In this document: positions 1 through 9,324 of the stretch, piece after piece | Layout: each line of letters starts with the position of its first letter | Position numbering within the stretch: the first letter of the stretch is position 1 | DNA from: Candidatus Melainabacteria bacterium | GTDB lineage: Bacteria; Cyanobacteriota; Vampirovibrionia; Obscuribacterales; Obscuribacteraceae | DNA length: 64,000 nucleotides | Reading direction: 5' to 3' | Assembly (NCBI GenBank): GCA_003151275.1 | Contig: PLXC01000021.1 | Span: 124,001-188,000, forward strand | Notes under the pieces: generated by a model | Databases searched by the model: none | Seen by the model: only the letters and a program-made list of their open reading frames with translations | What the model was told of the DNA's origin: nothing | Position numbers and translations under genes: made by a program

Positions 1-509
1 TTGTTCAAATGGCTCGCTGCAGTTTCTTTGCTGATTTCATCTGGGAAAAGCAAAGTCTCAACCATCAAGAAGCCGCGCTTGGTATGCACTGCGCACATGG
101 TAGGTTTATTTTTCAGGCTAATTGTGCCCAAGCCCACGAATCCTTTTTCTTCCAGGGCGTCGATTAGAAGCACCAAGGGCTCCGTAGCGCCATTCTCTGG
201 CAACAGCACGAACGATTTGTCATAACAAACCGGATTAATTTCATTCGTCGGCAGAAAACCGTGAATCTGCATAACATGTTTCGCCGGGACCGGTAACGAC
301 TTCAGGTTGCCGGTATCTTTAAAAAAGTGCTGCTGCTGAGTAAATTGATGAATTTTGAAATCTCTTTTTGTTTTGTTCCGTTCGCGGACTTCTTCAAAAA
401 CTCGATCATGACGTTCAAGGTCCGTTGCTGCTTCTTCGGCAGGCACGAGGAAGGAAGGAATGTTTACCATTCCAAATGAAAATATCCCTGTCCAGGCGGA
501 TCTTGACAT
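1..509 (-). CDS. Ku-like DNA end-binding protein (NHEJ), C-terminus outside window
   Basis: About 169 residues are visible from ATG 509; the gene runs off the left edge. A GGAG Shine-Dalgarno lies about 7 bases upstream. The N-terminus (SRSAWTGIFSFGMVNIP) matches the bacterial Ku start (W-x-G-x-x-x-F-G-L-V-N-I-P). The later stretch with INPVCYDKSFVLLPE and ETLLFPDEI matches the Ku core beta-barrel. Ku homodimers bind broken DNA ends and recruit LigD. The segment between these blocks is not Ku-like: the usual RYKRVCExCG region is replaced by a charged, Gln-rich stretch without Cys pairs, so this is a divergent Ku. No ligD is visible; it may lie beyond the left edge. Confidence 0.85.
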   Translation of the reverse strand, partial: MSRSAWTGIFSFGMVNIPSFLVPAEEAATDLERHDRVFEEVRERNKTKRDFKIHQFTQQQHFFKDTGNLKSLPVPAKHVMQIHGFLPTNEINPVCYDKSFVLLPENGATEPLVLLIDALEEKGFVGLGTISLKNKPTMCAVHTKRGFLMVETLLFPDEISKETAASHLN

Positions 510-651
510 AACTAGCTCTCCGATCAGGATTTACAACTCGACCACGGTTTGAAACGAGGGTTCTCAGGCTACAGGTCGGGGGTGTGAGGCATTCTCTTGA
601 ATTTTATAGGTGACATTTTACACCGTCGCACACCGGGTTGTGTAAGTGTCC

Positions 652-673
652 AAAAAATACCTAGAATTTCTAG
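652..673 (-). terminator. Possible weak terminator after the GGDEF gene
   Basis: Just past the stop of the minus-strand GGDEF gene is the palindrome CTAGAAATTCTAG (661-673), followed on that strand by GTATTTTTT. The stem is short and AT-rich, so termination is only possible. Confidence 0.3.
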
Positions 674-3178
674 TTAGACCTTTTTGACTTGCAACAATCT
701 GTTTTCTACCAACACGCCGGCGGCGCGCCAGATTATATACGACGGACTGTCTTTCATCTCTACAAATATTTTGGTTAGACTTTTATTGCCATCAGCAAGC
801 TTGATCAAAGTGCGCATCACGCTCAGTTCGTCTTTTGTCACTTCGCGATCTTCTTGCAGTCTCAACCAACGATAGGCGTTTTCGATACCCGGCACAGCGC
901 GAACTAGCAGCTCCATATTCGGTATCAACCGTTTTGCTGCGCGCACGTGGTCTTCAGCAAGAGCGCCCTCCATGAGGATTCGCTCCAATGAGTCTACGAT
1001 TTCCTGCCCAGCGTTATCGATAGCCGAATTGGCTCGTTGTTGGAATGTGAACGTGCCAGTTTCGAATGTGACGACGAACTCGATCACCGCGGGAACGCCG
1101 ACGATTTTGTCCAGCTTAGCTTGCTTGGGACGCCCCTTCTCCCAACTGACTAACAGTTGTCTTCCAGTGTCATCTTGTACGCTTAAAAGACCCGTCTTTT
1201 GACTTGTGGCGATGGATTGCAACAGTCCCGCGCAGTCTAACACTCCTAACTCGCCACTAAATGCAGAACCACGTCTCGACGGTTTAAAGCCAGCTGGCAC
1301 TTTCTGGATATGGCAAATCTGGTTCGGTCCCATTTGTTCGTTCAAGTAGAGCAGAGCATTTCTTGCTTTGGCCACCATGTCATCACTGGTGGTGCCGTCT
1401 GCCGGATAGGTTGAGCATCCAATCGAAACCGTCAATCCCTTCACACCGCCAGCCCATTGATCCGTAGCTTCGACAGCGGCGCGGATTTGCAGGGCGAGCT
1501 CCATCGCTTGCTGCATGCTGCAATCTTCAAGCACGGCCGCAAATTCATCTCCTTGGTAACGGATAACGTAGTTGGCAGGCTCAACAGATTGTTCCAATCG
1601 ATCCTTCACGTCAATGTTGTTACGAAGTATGCGAGCCAATTCTTGCATCCATCGATCTCTGACATCCGATCCATGATGCTGCAAGCTTGCGTCCAGAAAA
1701 TCACCCGAAATCATGAACAACGAAAATGGCTGATTGTCAGTTCGCATTGCACGTTCGATAACGTGTCCCATTAGTTCTTGGAAGAACTGACGATTGCGCA
1801 ATCCCGTTAACTGGTCCGTCCAATCAGCTTCTTCAGTCTCCTCCAAGATCAACAGTTTGTGGAAGAAGTTGGAAATTTGATCGCGGAAGCGTTCTACTGA
1901 TTTGAGCTGATCTGCGTTGATCTGTTCTTCATCTTTGAGGAAGACGATAATTGCTGCGAGATCGGCATCACGGTGTTTGACGGGGAAATAAAGAATTCGA
2001 CGGATATCGTTTCCAGCTGCCAATTCCTCAAAACCAAGACGACGAATTAGCATTGGTCCAATGTCTGCAGATTTTGCGTTGGCGAAACTGCCTCGGGCAA
2101 TTTCTCGATGATCTATCTCGCGCAATAGCTGCAATGATTCATCATCCAATCCCAATGAAGCTAGGATCGTCGGTTGATAATCCCTGTCCAGTTTAAAGAA
2201 CGCTGCGAGCGATACCACTTCAGGATATCTTTCCTGTAAACCACCTAGCGCCTGCTCTGCAAACATCTTGGTTGATTGAGCAGAACTGAGTTCATACTCG
2301 AAGGAGCGCATCAGCGGACTTACTTTGGCTCTCTGCGTTTGCACTACAGGCACAGGATTCGCTGGTGTGTTGGCGCCTCGCGCCAGATCGGCTTTGCGCG
2401 CTTTCTCATCCTTCTTCCCATCGTCATCACTTCTCGACTTGCCGAAGCGCGATGTGTCGTTGAGGACAGCAAAGTCTTTGATCGCTCCTGCCAGTTGAAC
2501 TACTTCAGTCGATGAACCTGTCGGTGCCTTCAAATGTTTTGCTTTGCTAGGTGAAGCCGACGCCGCAATAATAGACTTAGTGAATTGGGCGAGCGGACGA
2601 GACACTAACAATTCAATCAGTGCCAGCAGGATAAGGAGGACAATCAAAATTGTACTGAGAACAATTCCAAATCTGATTGGAGTTAGAAAATTAAACATGA
2701 AAGCTTGGGGGGCAAACGATTCCCATGTTTGCTCAAATGGCACTCCGACGTGCAGCACTTCAGTGCCGTTCATGCGAAGAACCTTTTCGTAATATCTTGC
2801 GTTGTTAACAACTACTTCGCGTGAGTTCTCATCGAACTGACGCAAGTTTGGTGCAAACGGTCTCGTTCGTGGTAACACTGTGCCACTACCATTGGTGACA
2901 TAGCACCAAGCTAAATCGTGGTGAGAGATTATTTTCAGGGTTTGAAAACTGCCTGCGGTTTGCATTCCCATTTCAGCGGCAATTTCTTCCGCCAGTCCAG
3001 CAGATAATGTCGGCACTAGTAACGGGTAGAGCGCATTTGAAATCACAAATGCGATCGGCAGAGAAATCAGAACGCAGACAAGAATCCGAACCCAAAGGCG
3101 ATTCAGGACTCCAAGTACTGGAGACATTGGCCGAATTGCGACCACAGTCTTGTCATCAGCTTTGACGATCGACTTCAT
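674..3178 (-). CDS. Membrane GGDEF-like signalling protein with C-terminal DUF4388 domain
   Basis: 834 residues. Two membrane segments (about 29-50 and 169-192) flank an extracytoplasmic sensor region. A HAMP-like linker, a GAF-like region (about 300-445), a GGDEF domain (about 455-615) and a DUF4388/PATAN domain (about 645-830) follow. The GGDEF signature reads RYQGDEF (540-546), one Gly replaced by Gln. The metal and nucleotide site usually written LDxDxFKxxND reads ISGDFLDASLQ, losing the first Asp and the Asn-Asp pair. It is therefore more likely a binding or regulatory module than an active diguanylate cyclase (inference). DUF4388 occurs in cyanobacterial PatA-type and other bacterial signalling proteins. 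Confidence 0.85.
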   Translation of the reverse strand: MKSIVKADDKTVVAIRPMSPVLGVLNRLWVRILVCVLISLPIAFVISNALYPLLVPTLSAGLAEEIAAEMGMQTAGSFQTLKIISHHDLAWCYVTNGSGTVLPRTRPFAPNLRQFDENSREVVVNNARYYEKVLRMNGTEVLHVGVPFEQTWESFAPQAFMFNFLTPIRFGIVLSTILIVLLILLALIELLVSRPLAQFTKSIIAASASPSKAKHLKAPTGSSTEVVQLAGAIKDFAVLNDTSRFGKSRSDDDGKKDEKARKADLARGANTPANPVPVVQTQRAKVSPLMRSFEYELSSAQSTKMFAEQALGGLQERYPEVVSLAAFFKLDRDYQPTILASLGLDDESLQLLREIDHREIARGSFANAKSADIGPMLIRRLGFEELAAGNDIRRILYFPVKHRDADLAAIIVFLKDEEQINADQLKSVERFRDQISNFFHKLLILEETEEADWTDQLTGLRNRQFFQELMGHVIERAMRTDNQPFSLFMISGDFLDASLQHHGSDVRDRWMQELARILRNNIDVKDRLEQSVEPANYVIRYQGDEFAAVLEDCSMQQAMELALQIRAAVEATDQWAGGVKGLTVSIGCSTYPADGTTSDDMVAKARNALLYLNEQMGPNQICHIQKVPAGFKPSRRGSAFSGELGVLDCAGLLQSIATSQKTGLLSVQDDTGRQLLVSWEKGRPKQAKLDKIVGVPAVIEFVVTFETGTFTFQQRANSAIDNAGQEIVDSLERILMEGALAEDHVRAAKRLIPNMELLVRAVPGIENAYRWLRLQEDREVTKDELSVMRTLIKLADGNKSLTKIFVEMKDSPSYIIWRAAGVLVENRLLQVKKV

Positions 3179-3345
3179 ACCAAACTTATTTAGGTTTACC
3201 TAGTAATGATAACGAGGACAGCCTTGAGATAAAAGCCTACCTCAATTATAGTTCGAAGGTTGTCGACTCCAAGGAACTTGCCTTATTTCCCGGCGTCTCT
3301 TGAAAAAGGTGTTTAACACGCTGTATCGTCGACTTGAGGGTGTAT

Positions 3346-3852
3346 ATGCGCAAATTACTAGCTCTGGCAGCCTTTGCCTCAATGTCAATTGCTCCCGTGT
3401 GGGCGCAGGAATCGGATATCGTCTCCGGTTCGGTAACCATTAACGCCCCCTCTAAAGTCGTGTGGGAAGCCGTCCACACGGAAAGGCAGAACGATCCCGA
3501 CCTCGAGTACAGCAAAGTTATCGAACAGCATGGCAACCAGTCATTAATCGAGCAGAAATTTAACGCTTTGCCAGTCATTGGCGCCGCGACTTGCCAGCTC
3601 ATACAAAGAGAAATCCCTCTGGAAAGGATCGATTACAAGCTCGTCAAGTCCGACAAATTCAAGGCTTTGAATGGAAGTTGGGTGCTTACGCCATCGGCCG
3701 ACGGGCACACTACCGTGCTGGCCCTCTCCTCGCACTTGGATACTGGTATGGCGTACTCGCAAACAATTATCGATATGTTGACAAAAAAGAAAATCGATAA
3801 GCGTTTGGATAATGTAAAGCGAGCCGCTGAAGCCGTTGCAGTAATTCCCTAA
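3346..3852 (+). CDS. Secreted SRPBCC (polyketide cyclase-like) protein
   Basis: 168 residues from ATG 3346, chosen because GAGGG lies 5 bases upstream; an in-frame TTG at 3334 has no comparable site. A signal peptide (MRKLLALAAFASMSIAPVWA) is followed by a START/SRPBCC-type domain: VSGSVTINAPSKVVWEAV, then a beta-rich body and a long C-terminal helix. These domains form a helix-grip fold that binds small hydrophobic ligands. The ligand is unknown and the exported location is inferred from the signal. The stop overlaps the stop of the convergent TPR gene by four bases. Confidence 0.7.
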   Translation: MRKLLALAAFASMSIAPVWAQESDIVSGSVTINAPSKVVWEAVHTERQNDPDLEYSKVIEQHGNQSLIEQKFNALPVIGAATCQLIQREIPLERIDYKLVKSDKFKALNGSWVLTPSADGHTTVLALSSHLDTGMAYSQTIIDMLTKKKIDKRLDNVKRAAEAVAVIP

Positions 3853-4703
3853 TCGGTCGAATCGATTCCAAGTTTGCTTTGGTAGTTACGTTTCTCATCC
3901 TGCATTGTCGAGTTAGTCGGGTCAATAGCAAGCGCCTGCCTGATCACAGTCAACGCTTCTGCGTATCGACCTAGTTTGCTCAAGCAGTAAGCTTTATTTG
4001 ACATGATTTCGGCTTCTTTGGGATTGACTGCCAGTGCTTCGTCAAAATCTGAAAGCGCCGCTGCCCAATTGTTAAGGTCAAGGTATGCGTACCCGCGCAT
4101 AGCGTGGGCGGCGAAATAGTGCGGCTTCAACTCGATTGCTTTGGTCCAATCTTTGATGGCGTCATTCTTTCTTCCCATTCCGTTTAAGATCTTCGCCCGG
4201 TGGTTATAGGCGAACGACGGGTTAGGCGCTTTTGTGATCGCAGTTTCGAACTCGCTGAAAGCCAACTTATCTTCTTTGTTGGCAAGATGAATTGCTGCAG
4301 CCAAAAACAGTGGATTGGCGTCGTTAGGATTAGCTCCAAATGCGCGTTCGTAATTTTTGACAGCCGACGTCAGGTTATTGTTTTTGGTATCGTACAAGCC
4401 CATACCGCAGTAATAGAGCCCTTCCAGGAAAGACAGATTGATGATCACCGCAGCAGCTAAAACGAAGGTCGAAAGTAAAGCAAATATTCCAAACAGTCGG
4501 GTAACAGAAGGTTTTTGGCTATCTTTTTCAGAATCATCTTTCTTGCCGTCGCGTCGCGGTGGGCGCACTTGCAACATGCTGCTGTCTGATGATGCGCCAA
4601 TCACCTCTGCTGGTCCGATCGGCTGCGGCTGTTGATTGTCATCGGCCGTTTCCCATAAATTGACTTCGCTGGCCGTTTTGGTTTTATCGTAGTGATCTTT
4701 CAT
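3849..4703 (-). CDS. Single-pass membrane TPR protein
   Basis: 284 residues. A polar N-terminal tail of about 75 residues precedes one transmembrane helix (LFGIFALLSTFVLAAAVIINL, about 90-112). Five or so 34-residue tetratricopeptide repeats fill the rest (for example FAYNHRAKILNGMGRKNDAI and AEIMSNKAYCLSKLGRYAEA). TPRs scaffold protein-protein contacts. With a polar N-terminus the repeats probably face outward, but topology is not proven. No enzyme domain is present and the partner is unknown. Confidence 0.8.
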   Translation of the reverse strand: MKDHYDKTKTASEVNLWETADDNQQPQPIGPAEVIGASSDSSMLQVRPPRRDGKKDDSEKDSQKPSVTRLFGIFALLSTFVLAAAVIINLSFLEGLYYCGMGLYDTKNNNLTSAVKNYERAFGANPNDANPLFLAAAIHLANKEDKLAFSEFETAITKAPNPSFAYNHRAKILNGMGRKNDAIKDWTKAIELKPHYFAAHAMRGYAYLDLNNWAAALSDFDEALAVNPKEAEIMSNKAYCLSKLGRYAEALTVIRQALAIDPTNSTMQDEKRNYQSKLGIDSTD

Positions 4704-4895
4704 CTGCTCTCATCACCAATTATTGTTCTTCTATACCCGCGTAGCTCGAGGGCCAATCCAGCTCTTTGACGTCCTCTCCGCCTGAAGACTGGGCTTCATC
4801 ACCATTCGATAAAGGGGCGTAATCAATCTTCAGCGCTGAGAATGCGTCTGCGCTTAATGGGCTATTATAAGTTTCGAGAATTTCGTGGGGTTGAG

Positions 4896-5534
4896 ATGCC
4901 GAGCTACAAAGCAGTGTTGTTCGATTATGGAAACGTTCTCTGCATGCCGCAGTTGGAGTCCGACGTTGAGGCAATGGCCGAGTGTTTGCAGATTGAACTG
5001 AACCGTTTCAAAACACTTTATTGGCAATTGCGTGACGAGTACGACGTGGGGGCACTGGACGGCACAAACTACTGGACCAAAATCGCTAATAAGGGTGGTC
5101 AAGAAATTCGCGAAGAACAACTTAAAATCGTAATTGAGTTGGATAACGTCGGCTGGTCTCGTCCAAATTTGACCATGGCAGCTTGGGCCGAAAAGCTCAG
5201 ACAAAGTGGCATCAGAACAGCGATCGTTTCGAATATGCCTAGCGATATTCGCGAATACCTTCGCTCTTGCGAGTGGTTGCCCGTTTTCGACCAATACACC
5301 TTTTCGTGTGCAGTAAATTCAGTTAAACCCGCTTCCGAAATCTATCTGTATTGCCTGGAAAAGCTTGAACTAAAGCCATCCGAAGTTTTATTTTTGGATG
5401 ATCGCCAGATGAATGTCGATGCGGCGGAACAATTAGGCATCAATTCTTTTGTTTTCACTAGCGCGGCAGAGCTTCAGCCGTTCGTTCAGTCAGTAGGTCT
5501 GCCTGCTATTTCGCTCAGCGCGTTGGTTCAGTAG
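4896..5534 (+). CDS. HAD-superfamily hydrolase (subfamily IA, YihX-like)
   Basis: 212 residues from ATG 4896, where the HAD core begins (MPSYKAVLFDYGNVL); an upstream in-frame start at 4842 would add 18 non-conserved residues. Motif I is FDYGNVL, motif II IVSNMP, motif III has Lys in SVKPASEIY, and motif IV is FLDDRQMNVDAAEQLG. The second Asp of the usual DxDx(T/V) is Gly, as in YihX and epoxide-hydrolase N-terminal relatives whose motif is DxGxV. The likely role is hydrolysis of a small phosphoester in the cytosol; the substrate cannot be read. Confidence 0.82.
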   Translation: MPSYKAVLFDYGNVLCMPQLESDVEAMAECLQIELNRFKTLYWQLRDEYDVGALDGTNYWTKIANKGGQEIREEQLKIVIELDNVGWSRPNLTMAAWAEKLRQSGIRTAIVSNMPSDIREYLRSCEWLPVFDQYTFSCAVNSVKPASEIYLYCLEKLELKPSEVLFLDDRQMNVDAAEQLGINSFVFTSAAELQPFVQSVGLPAISLSALVQ

Positions 5535-5589
5535 AAGTAGATCAGGAACTGATTTCTCCTTTGCTTCGTCCTGCACTGGGGAGGATCTG

Positions 5590-6591
5590 ATGACGATTAA
5601 ACGTGCACTCTGGGGAATTTTTCTGCTGTTGCTGATGCTGCCGCCTAAAGCGCACCCGGCAAGTAGCGATTCTTTCCCATGGTCTAGCTCCACATCCGAT
5701 CCCGCGGACCAAGCGGGTGGTGTAAGGCGCGACGCGTATGGTGCGCTGAGGGACTCAACCATGCTTCCCGACACCGTACCAACTGCGGTGCCTTCGACAG
5801 CGCAGAGAAACAACGGTTCTGTGAGTGTTCCGCTTTTTACTCCGAACAATGGGACTAGTAGTGGCACTGAAACCAATGGGTCTGCTATTCGTACCGGTGT
5901 GATTGCTCCTGGTGGTTCTGTCTCAGGCAGCGGCATCGCCCAGGGCAATGTTGGACCGACTCAGTCCGGACCTGGAGCGGCGGGATTGTTTACGCCGAAC
6001 AGTCCAGGCAACGCAGCCGCTTACAATGCCCAATTAACGGGTGGTTTAGTCGGCTCTCCAATCGTCGATGGCAATGGCGCAAATATTCGCGTTACCGTGC
6101 CGATGTCCACCCCTTCAGTCGTACCTGCTTACCAGCAGTATACAAATGGCGCAGTGACTGGTCCGATCAGTGGTATTGTCACCGGTGCCAGCAGACCTGC
6201 CACCACAGGAGCTCCATCTAAGCCAAGCCGATCGACTCAAAATTCCTCGGTGCGTACGAACCGAGTAATGGTGCGAAGTGTGTCCTATCTCAAGGCACCG
6301 CTGGCAGTGTCAATGAAACATTCACTAAATCCGAATAAATTCTATTCAAATCAAAGAACACTCACTCTCGATCAAAGGGCTACAACTGATGTAATGAAAA
6401 TGCTCGGAGATGTTACCGGAACGATAACTTACGCAGACGGGCAGAAAGTCTTGTTTGGAACGGAAGGTAGTCTAACCTTTGGCTCCAAACAATTGGGGGC
6501 TCTTTCTTTATCGAACGGTAAGATCATACCAATTGAAAACGCCGATGAATTGTTTAGGCAAGTAGCTCAAAGAACTCAGATGCATCTGTGA
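5590..6591 (+). CDS. Secreted protein with low-complexity Gly/Thr/Pro region, function unknown
   Basis: 333 residues, ATG 5590 behind GGGGAGG at 6-base spacing. A signal peptide (RALWGIFLLLLMLPPKAHP) leads into about 200 residues rich in Gly, Thr, Ser, Pro and Asn with little predicted structure. A compact C-terminal region (about 235-330) has alternating hydrophobic residues and repeated TGTITYADGQ / EGSLTFGSKQLG segments that look beta-rich. The family is not recognised. The gene abuts the convergent histidine kinase gene with no intergenic base. Confidence 0.65.
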   Translation: MTIKRALWGIFLLLLMLPPKAHPASSDSFPWSSSTSDPADQAGGVRRDAYGALRDSTMLPDTVPTAVPSTAQRNNGSVSVPLFTPNNGTSSGTETNGSAIRTGVIAPGGSVSGSGIAQGNVGPTQSGPGAAGLFTPNSPGNAAAYNAQLTGGLVGSPIVDGNGANIRVTVPMSTPSVVPAYQQYTNGAVTGPISGIVTGASRPATTGAPSKPSRSTQNSSVRTNRVMVRSVSYLKAPLAVSMKHSLNPNKFYSNQRTLTLDQRATTDVMKMLGDVTGTITYADGQKVLFGTEGSLTFGSKQLGALSLSNGKIIPIENADELFRQVAQRTQMHL

Positions 6592-8475
6592 TTACGCTTT
6601 GGCTTCTTGAATGTCTATACTGGCCGATTGCGCCTTTGCCATGGCTTCTTCACTAGTTCTTAAGTCTTCGGGGTCCCGGTATCGGGGCAGTTTAAACCAG
6701 AAGACGCTGCCCAATCCCTCCTTGCTTTCAACGCCGATTGAACCTTCGTGCGCTTCTACGATCGCCTTGCATATGGCCAGTCCAAGTCCAGTTCCTTTGC
6801 CTCGCTTGCCGTCAGCGGACTGAATTTGCTTGAACCGTTCGAAGACAATGTCCACATTGTTTGGTGGAATTCCCCGACCGTGGTCGATCACACGCACTTC
6901 GTTGACGCCATTGTTGACGTTGACTTCAATTTCGACGCTGTTTCCTTCAGGTGAAAATTTGATTGCGTTTGAGAGAAGATTGACCATCACTTGGACAAGT
7001 CGATCATTATCTCCAAGCACGTCGGCATCTGCGTCAGCTAGGAATTTGGTTTCCAGAGATATTTTGTTTTGTTCGGCAACGCCACGCACAGCTTCAATTG
7101 ATTCGTCCACAACTTCGACGAGACTGACTACATTGTGTTCGACGGTCATCTGCCCCGCTTCCAATTTCTCAATGTCTAGAACATCACCAATTAAGTTCAC
7201 CAATCTATCTATGCTTATTTCTGCATCGTTGATTCGTTTCCTGCCAATATCAGACTTCGGATCGTAAACTCCCTCTGATATGAGTGAGAGCGTACCTTTG
7301 ATTGAGGACAAAGGTGTACGCAAATCGTGGCTAACCATGGCCACGAATTCTTGTTTGACTCGATCAATTCTTCGTTGCTCAGTGATATCGTGAGCCACAC
7401 AAAACAGACTTTGTTCTTCGGGTGACCAGTGCATTGACCAGAGGACGTCAATCTTGGAACCGTCTTTTTTCACAACCCGACATTCAACCTGGCGATCTTG
7501 AGCGTCTCGGATCAACTCTTTGATCGTTTTTCTGGTGTTATCGCGTTCATCTGGAGAAATAATTTCGCTGAATCGTTTGCCTACCAGTTCATACGGCTCG
7601 AATCCCCACACTGTTAGAGATGCTGGACTGACTTTGCTGAATTTTTCATCGCTATCAAGAGAACAAATTACGTCTACCGAATTTTCAATCACCGCTCTTT
7701 CTTTTCGCGCTGATTCTTCGACGACGTGCGCCATTTTGTGAAAGACCTGGTCTAATTTAACCAGTTCGTCTGTTCCGGTTAACTCTGGATTCAGGGGCAT
7801 CCCAATTGCGAATCGGTAGCTGTTATCCATCAGTACTTTCAGGCGTCGCGTAAATCCTCTATTGAAAATTAAAGCAACGGCTACAGCTAGTAAAACGTTT
7901 AGCACAGCGCCGATCATTAGAGATTGATGCAGTTGGGCGCGTTTTGCTTCTTGAATTTGTGGACTTGCTGTTTCGATTGCAGCTTGTTCCGTCGTGATCA
8001 TATCCGCTTGCGCAGTCAAGGTAGATAGCATTGGACTGACTTTGCGCATTTCAAAGTAAGCCATCATGCGATTGTCTTCTTTTACGATTCTTTTGATTCG
8101 CGCCAGGACAATGACGCCCTTTTCGGCTAGGGCTCTCATGTTTTTAACACGTTTGTATGTTTGAGGGTCGTCACGAACCAGATTTTCGAGAACATCGAAA
8201 TCTTGCATAAAGTGGTGTTGGTCTCTCTCTGACCGATCTACATAACCGTGTTCTGTCGAAACGACGTACGCGCCCATGCCGCCGGCAGATGTGAGCAATG
8301 TTCTCAGGATTTGGTTGATCTGCGAGGTAATTGCTCGGGCGTGCGCTTCGCGCTTCGCCTCTAATTCGGACTCGGTTAAAAGTTGTCCGACTCGAGCCAC
8401 AAGCGCCAATTCAAAAATCATTGGCACGACCACCAATATCAGGATTCGATGCGAGAGTTTGAGCCGGTTGAACAT
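6592..8475 (-). CDS. Membrane sensor histidine kinase (CHASE3-like, HAMP, PAS, HisKA, HATPase_c)
   Basis: 627 residues from ATG 8475; an in-frame TTG at 8490 is an alternative start. Order: TM1 ([16 protein letters not shown]), periplasmic helical CHASE3-like region, TM2 ([18 protein letters not shown]), HAMP, PAS, HisKA with [15 protein letters not shown] (phospho-acceptor His at about 383), and HATPase_c with N box [12 protein letters not shown]1 DHGRGIP and G2 [10 protein letters not shown]. All catalytic boxes are intact. No regulator gene is adjacent. The OmpR-type regulators at 14208 and 37775 are candidate partners, but that is a guess. Its N-terminus resembles that of the broken kinase at 36691-37604. 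Confidence 0.92.
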   Translation of the reverse strand: MFNRLKLSHRILILVVVPMIFELALVARVGQLLTESELEAKREAHARAITSQINQILRTLLTSAGGMGAYVVSTEHGYVDRSERDQHHFMQDFDVLENLVRDDPQTYKRVKNMRALAEKGVIVLARIKRIVKEDNRMMAYFEMRKVSPMLSTLTAQADMITTEQAAIETASPQIQEAKRAQLHQSLMIGAVLNVLLAVAVALIFNRGFTRRLKVLMDNSYRFAIGMPLNPELTGTDELVKLDQVFHKMAHVVEESARKERAVIENSVDVICSLDSDEKFSKVSPASLTVWGFEPYELVGKRFSEIISPDERDNTRKTIKELIRDAQDRQVECRVVKKDGSKIDVLWSMHWSPEEQSLFCVAHDITEQRRIDRVKQEFVAMVSHDLRTPLSSIKGTLSLISEGVYDPKSDIGRKRINDAEISIDRLVNLIGDVLDIEKLEAGQMTVEHNVVSLVEVVDESIEAVRGVAEQNKISLETKFLADADADVLGDNDRLVQVMVNLLSNAIKFSPEGNSVEIEVNVNNGVNEVRVIDHGRGIPPNNVDIVFERFKQIQSADGKRGKGTGLGLAICKAIVEAHEGSIGVESKEGLGSVFWFKLPRYRDPEDLRTSEEAMAKAQSASIDIQEAKA

Positions 8476-8774
8476 TATGCCGGCCAGCAAAGAAGCGCCA
8501 CCCGACTGACCTTTGGTGACACAAAATAATCTTCGAATTTATAAGACTGACCCAATATCAAACCCAGGCTGGCTGCGGTGCTATATGCTCTTATACCTCG
8601 CTGGTCAAATTAAATCTTGGAAAAATCGCCAAATCCGGGTTCGAATCCAATTATTAGTGGTATGACTGTATTACGCCCTCAACAAGAACTTCTGCCTTGC
8701 ACATACAAGGGCCGTGCGCTACCCCTAGCGCGGGATGCTTGTTCGGTTTTCAGTCTTGTAAAAAGATTTTTTGG

Positions 8775-8809
8775 TTGTCACGGAGTTGTCACAAGACCTA
8801 TCGTATTGT
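8775..8809 (+). promoter_or_regulatory. PhoB-box-like promoter
   Basis: Two identical heptamers TTGTCAC (8775-8781 and 8786-8792) are separated by GGAG, giving the 11-bp period of a Pho box (consensus CTGTCAT-N4-CTGTCAT). A TATTGT -10-like hexamer at 8804-8809 starts 12 bases after the second heptamer, close to the spacing in PhoB-activated promoters where the box replaces the -35. It points rightward into a stretch with no gene on that strand, toward the palindrome at 8903 and the tandem repeat at 8997. What is seen is the sequence; PhoB-type control is inferred. Confidence 0.5.
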
Positions 8810-8902
8810 ATACACATGGAAGGCGGCGGGCGCATTTGAAGCGCTAATCAAATGGCAATTAGCTAGTACCGAAGTCACTACAACAAGTTTGGGCAAGAGG
8901 CT

Positions 8903-8923
8903 CCCAGGATCTCAGATCCTGGG
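8903..8923. repeat. Perfect 21-nt palindrome (10-bp arms, 1-nt centre)
   Basis: CCCAGGATCT-C-AGATCCTGGG. It lies between the Pho-box-like promoter and the tandem repeat. There is no T-run after it, so it is not a standard terminator. It may be an operator, or a hairpin if transcribed. Confidence 0.6.
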
Positions 8924-8996
8924 TAGCTCGCTTTAAGAGGTATTTTTAGAAATAGCGATCGGCGAAATTGACCGCTAGGGTTTGGTTTTGGCTGTC

Positions 8997-9211
8997 TTTG
9001 AAAAACCAACCGTTGACGGTTGAGCGTTAGATGGCAGCCCAGTTTGAAAACCAACCGTTGACGGTTGAGCGTTAGATTGGAGCCCAGTTTGCAATTCAAC
9101 CGTTGACGGTTGAGCGTTAGGTTGGAGCCCAGTTTGAGAACCAACCGTTGACGGTTGAGCCTAGGTTGGGCGTCCAGTTTGAAAACCAACCGTTGACGGT
9201 TGATTTACAGA
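8997..9211. repeat. 45-bp tandem repeat (about 4.7 units), each with palindrome CAACCGTTGACGGTTG
   Basis: Five copies of the 16-bp palindrome (arms CAACCGT/ACGGTTG around TG) start at 9007, 9052, 9097, 9142 and 9187, exactly 45 bp apart. The sequence between them also repeats with a few changes (TTTGAAAACC before, GAGCGTTAGATTGGAGCCCAG after), so this is a minisatellite and not a CRISPR with unique spacers. Because 45 is divisible by three, a spurious 15-residue protein repeat appears on the minus strand. The whole 8510-9324 interval holds no convincing gene. If transcribed from the 8775 promoter, the repeat would give an RNA with five similar hairpins. Confidence 0.9.
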
Positions 9212-9324
9212 AACGGATGATCGCCTTAGCTCATACCGCTGATCCAGGTACCGTTGGGTTGTGGTGGCATTGTAATCGGTTGTCTTAGAGCGAGATGCGC
9301 TAGGTTGTAGGCTATAAAAACCTA

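Noticed and set aside
8630..8660. tRNA T-arm-like GGTTCGAATCC
   Set aside because: Flanking bases do not pair into a five-base T stem, and no acceptor, D or anticodon arms can be built around it.
8878..9189. 103-codon minus-strand ORF with a 15-residue repeat
   Set aside because: The protein repeat is a by-product of the 45-bp period being divisible by three. There is no ribosome site and no domain.
8997..9211. CRISPR-like array
   Set aside because: The sequence between the palindromes is itself repeated with few changes and the period is a fixed 45 bp. There are no unique spacers and no cas genes nearby.
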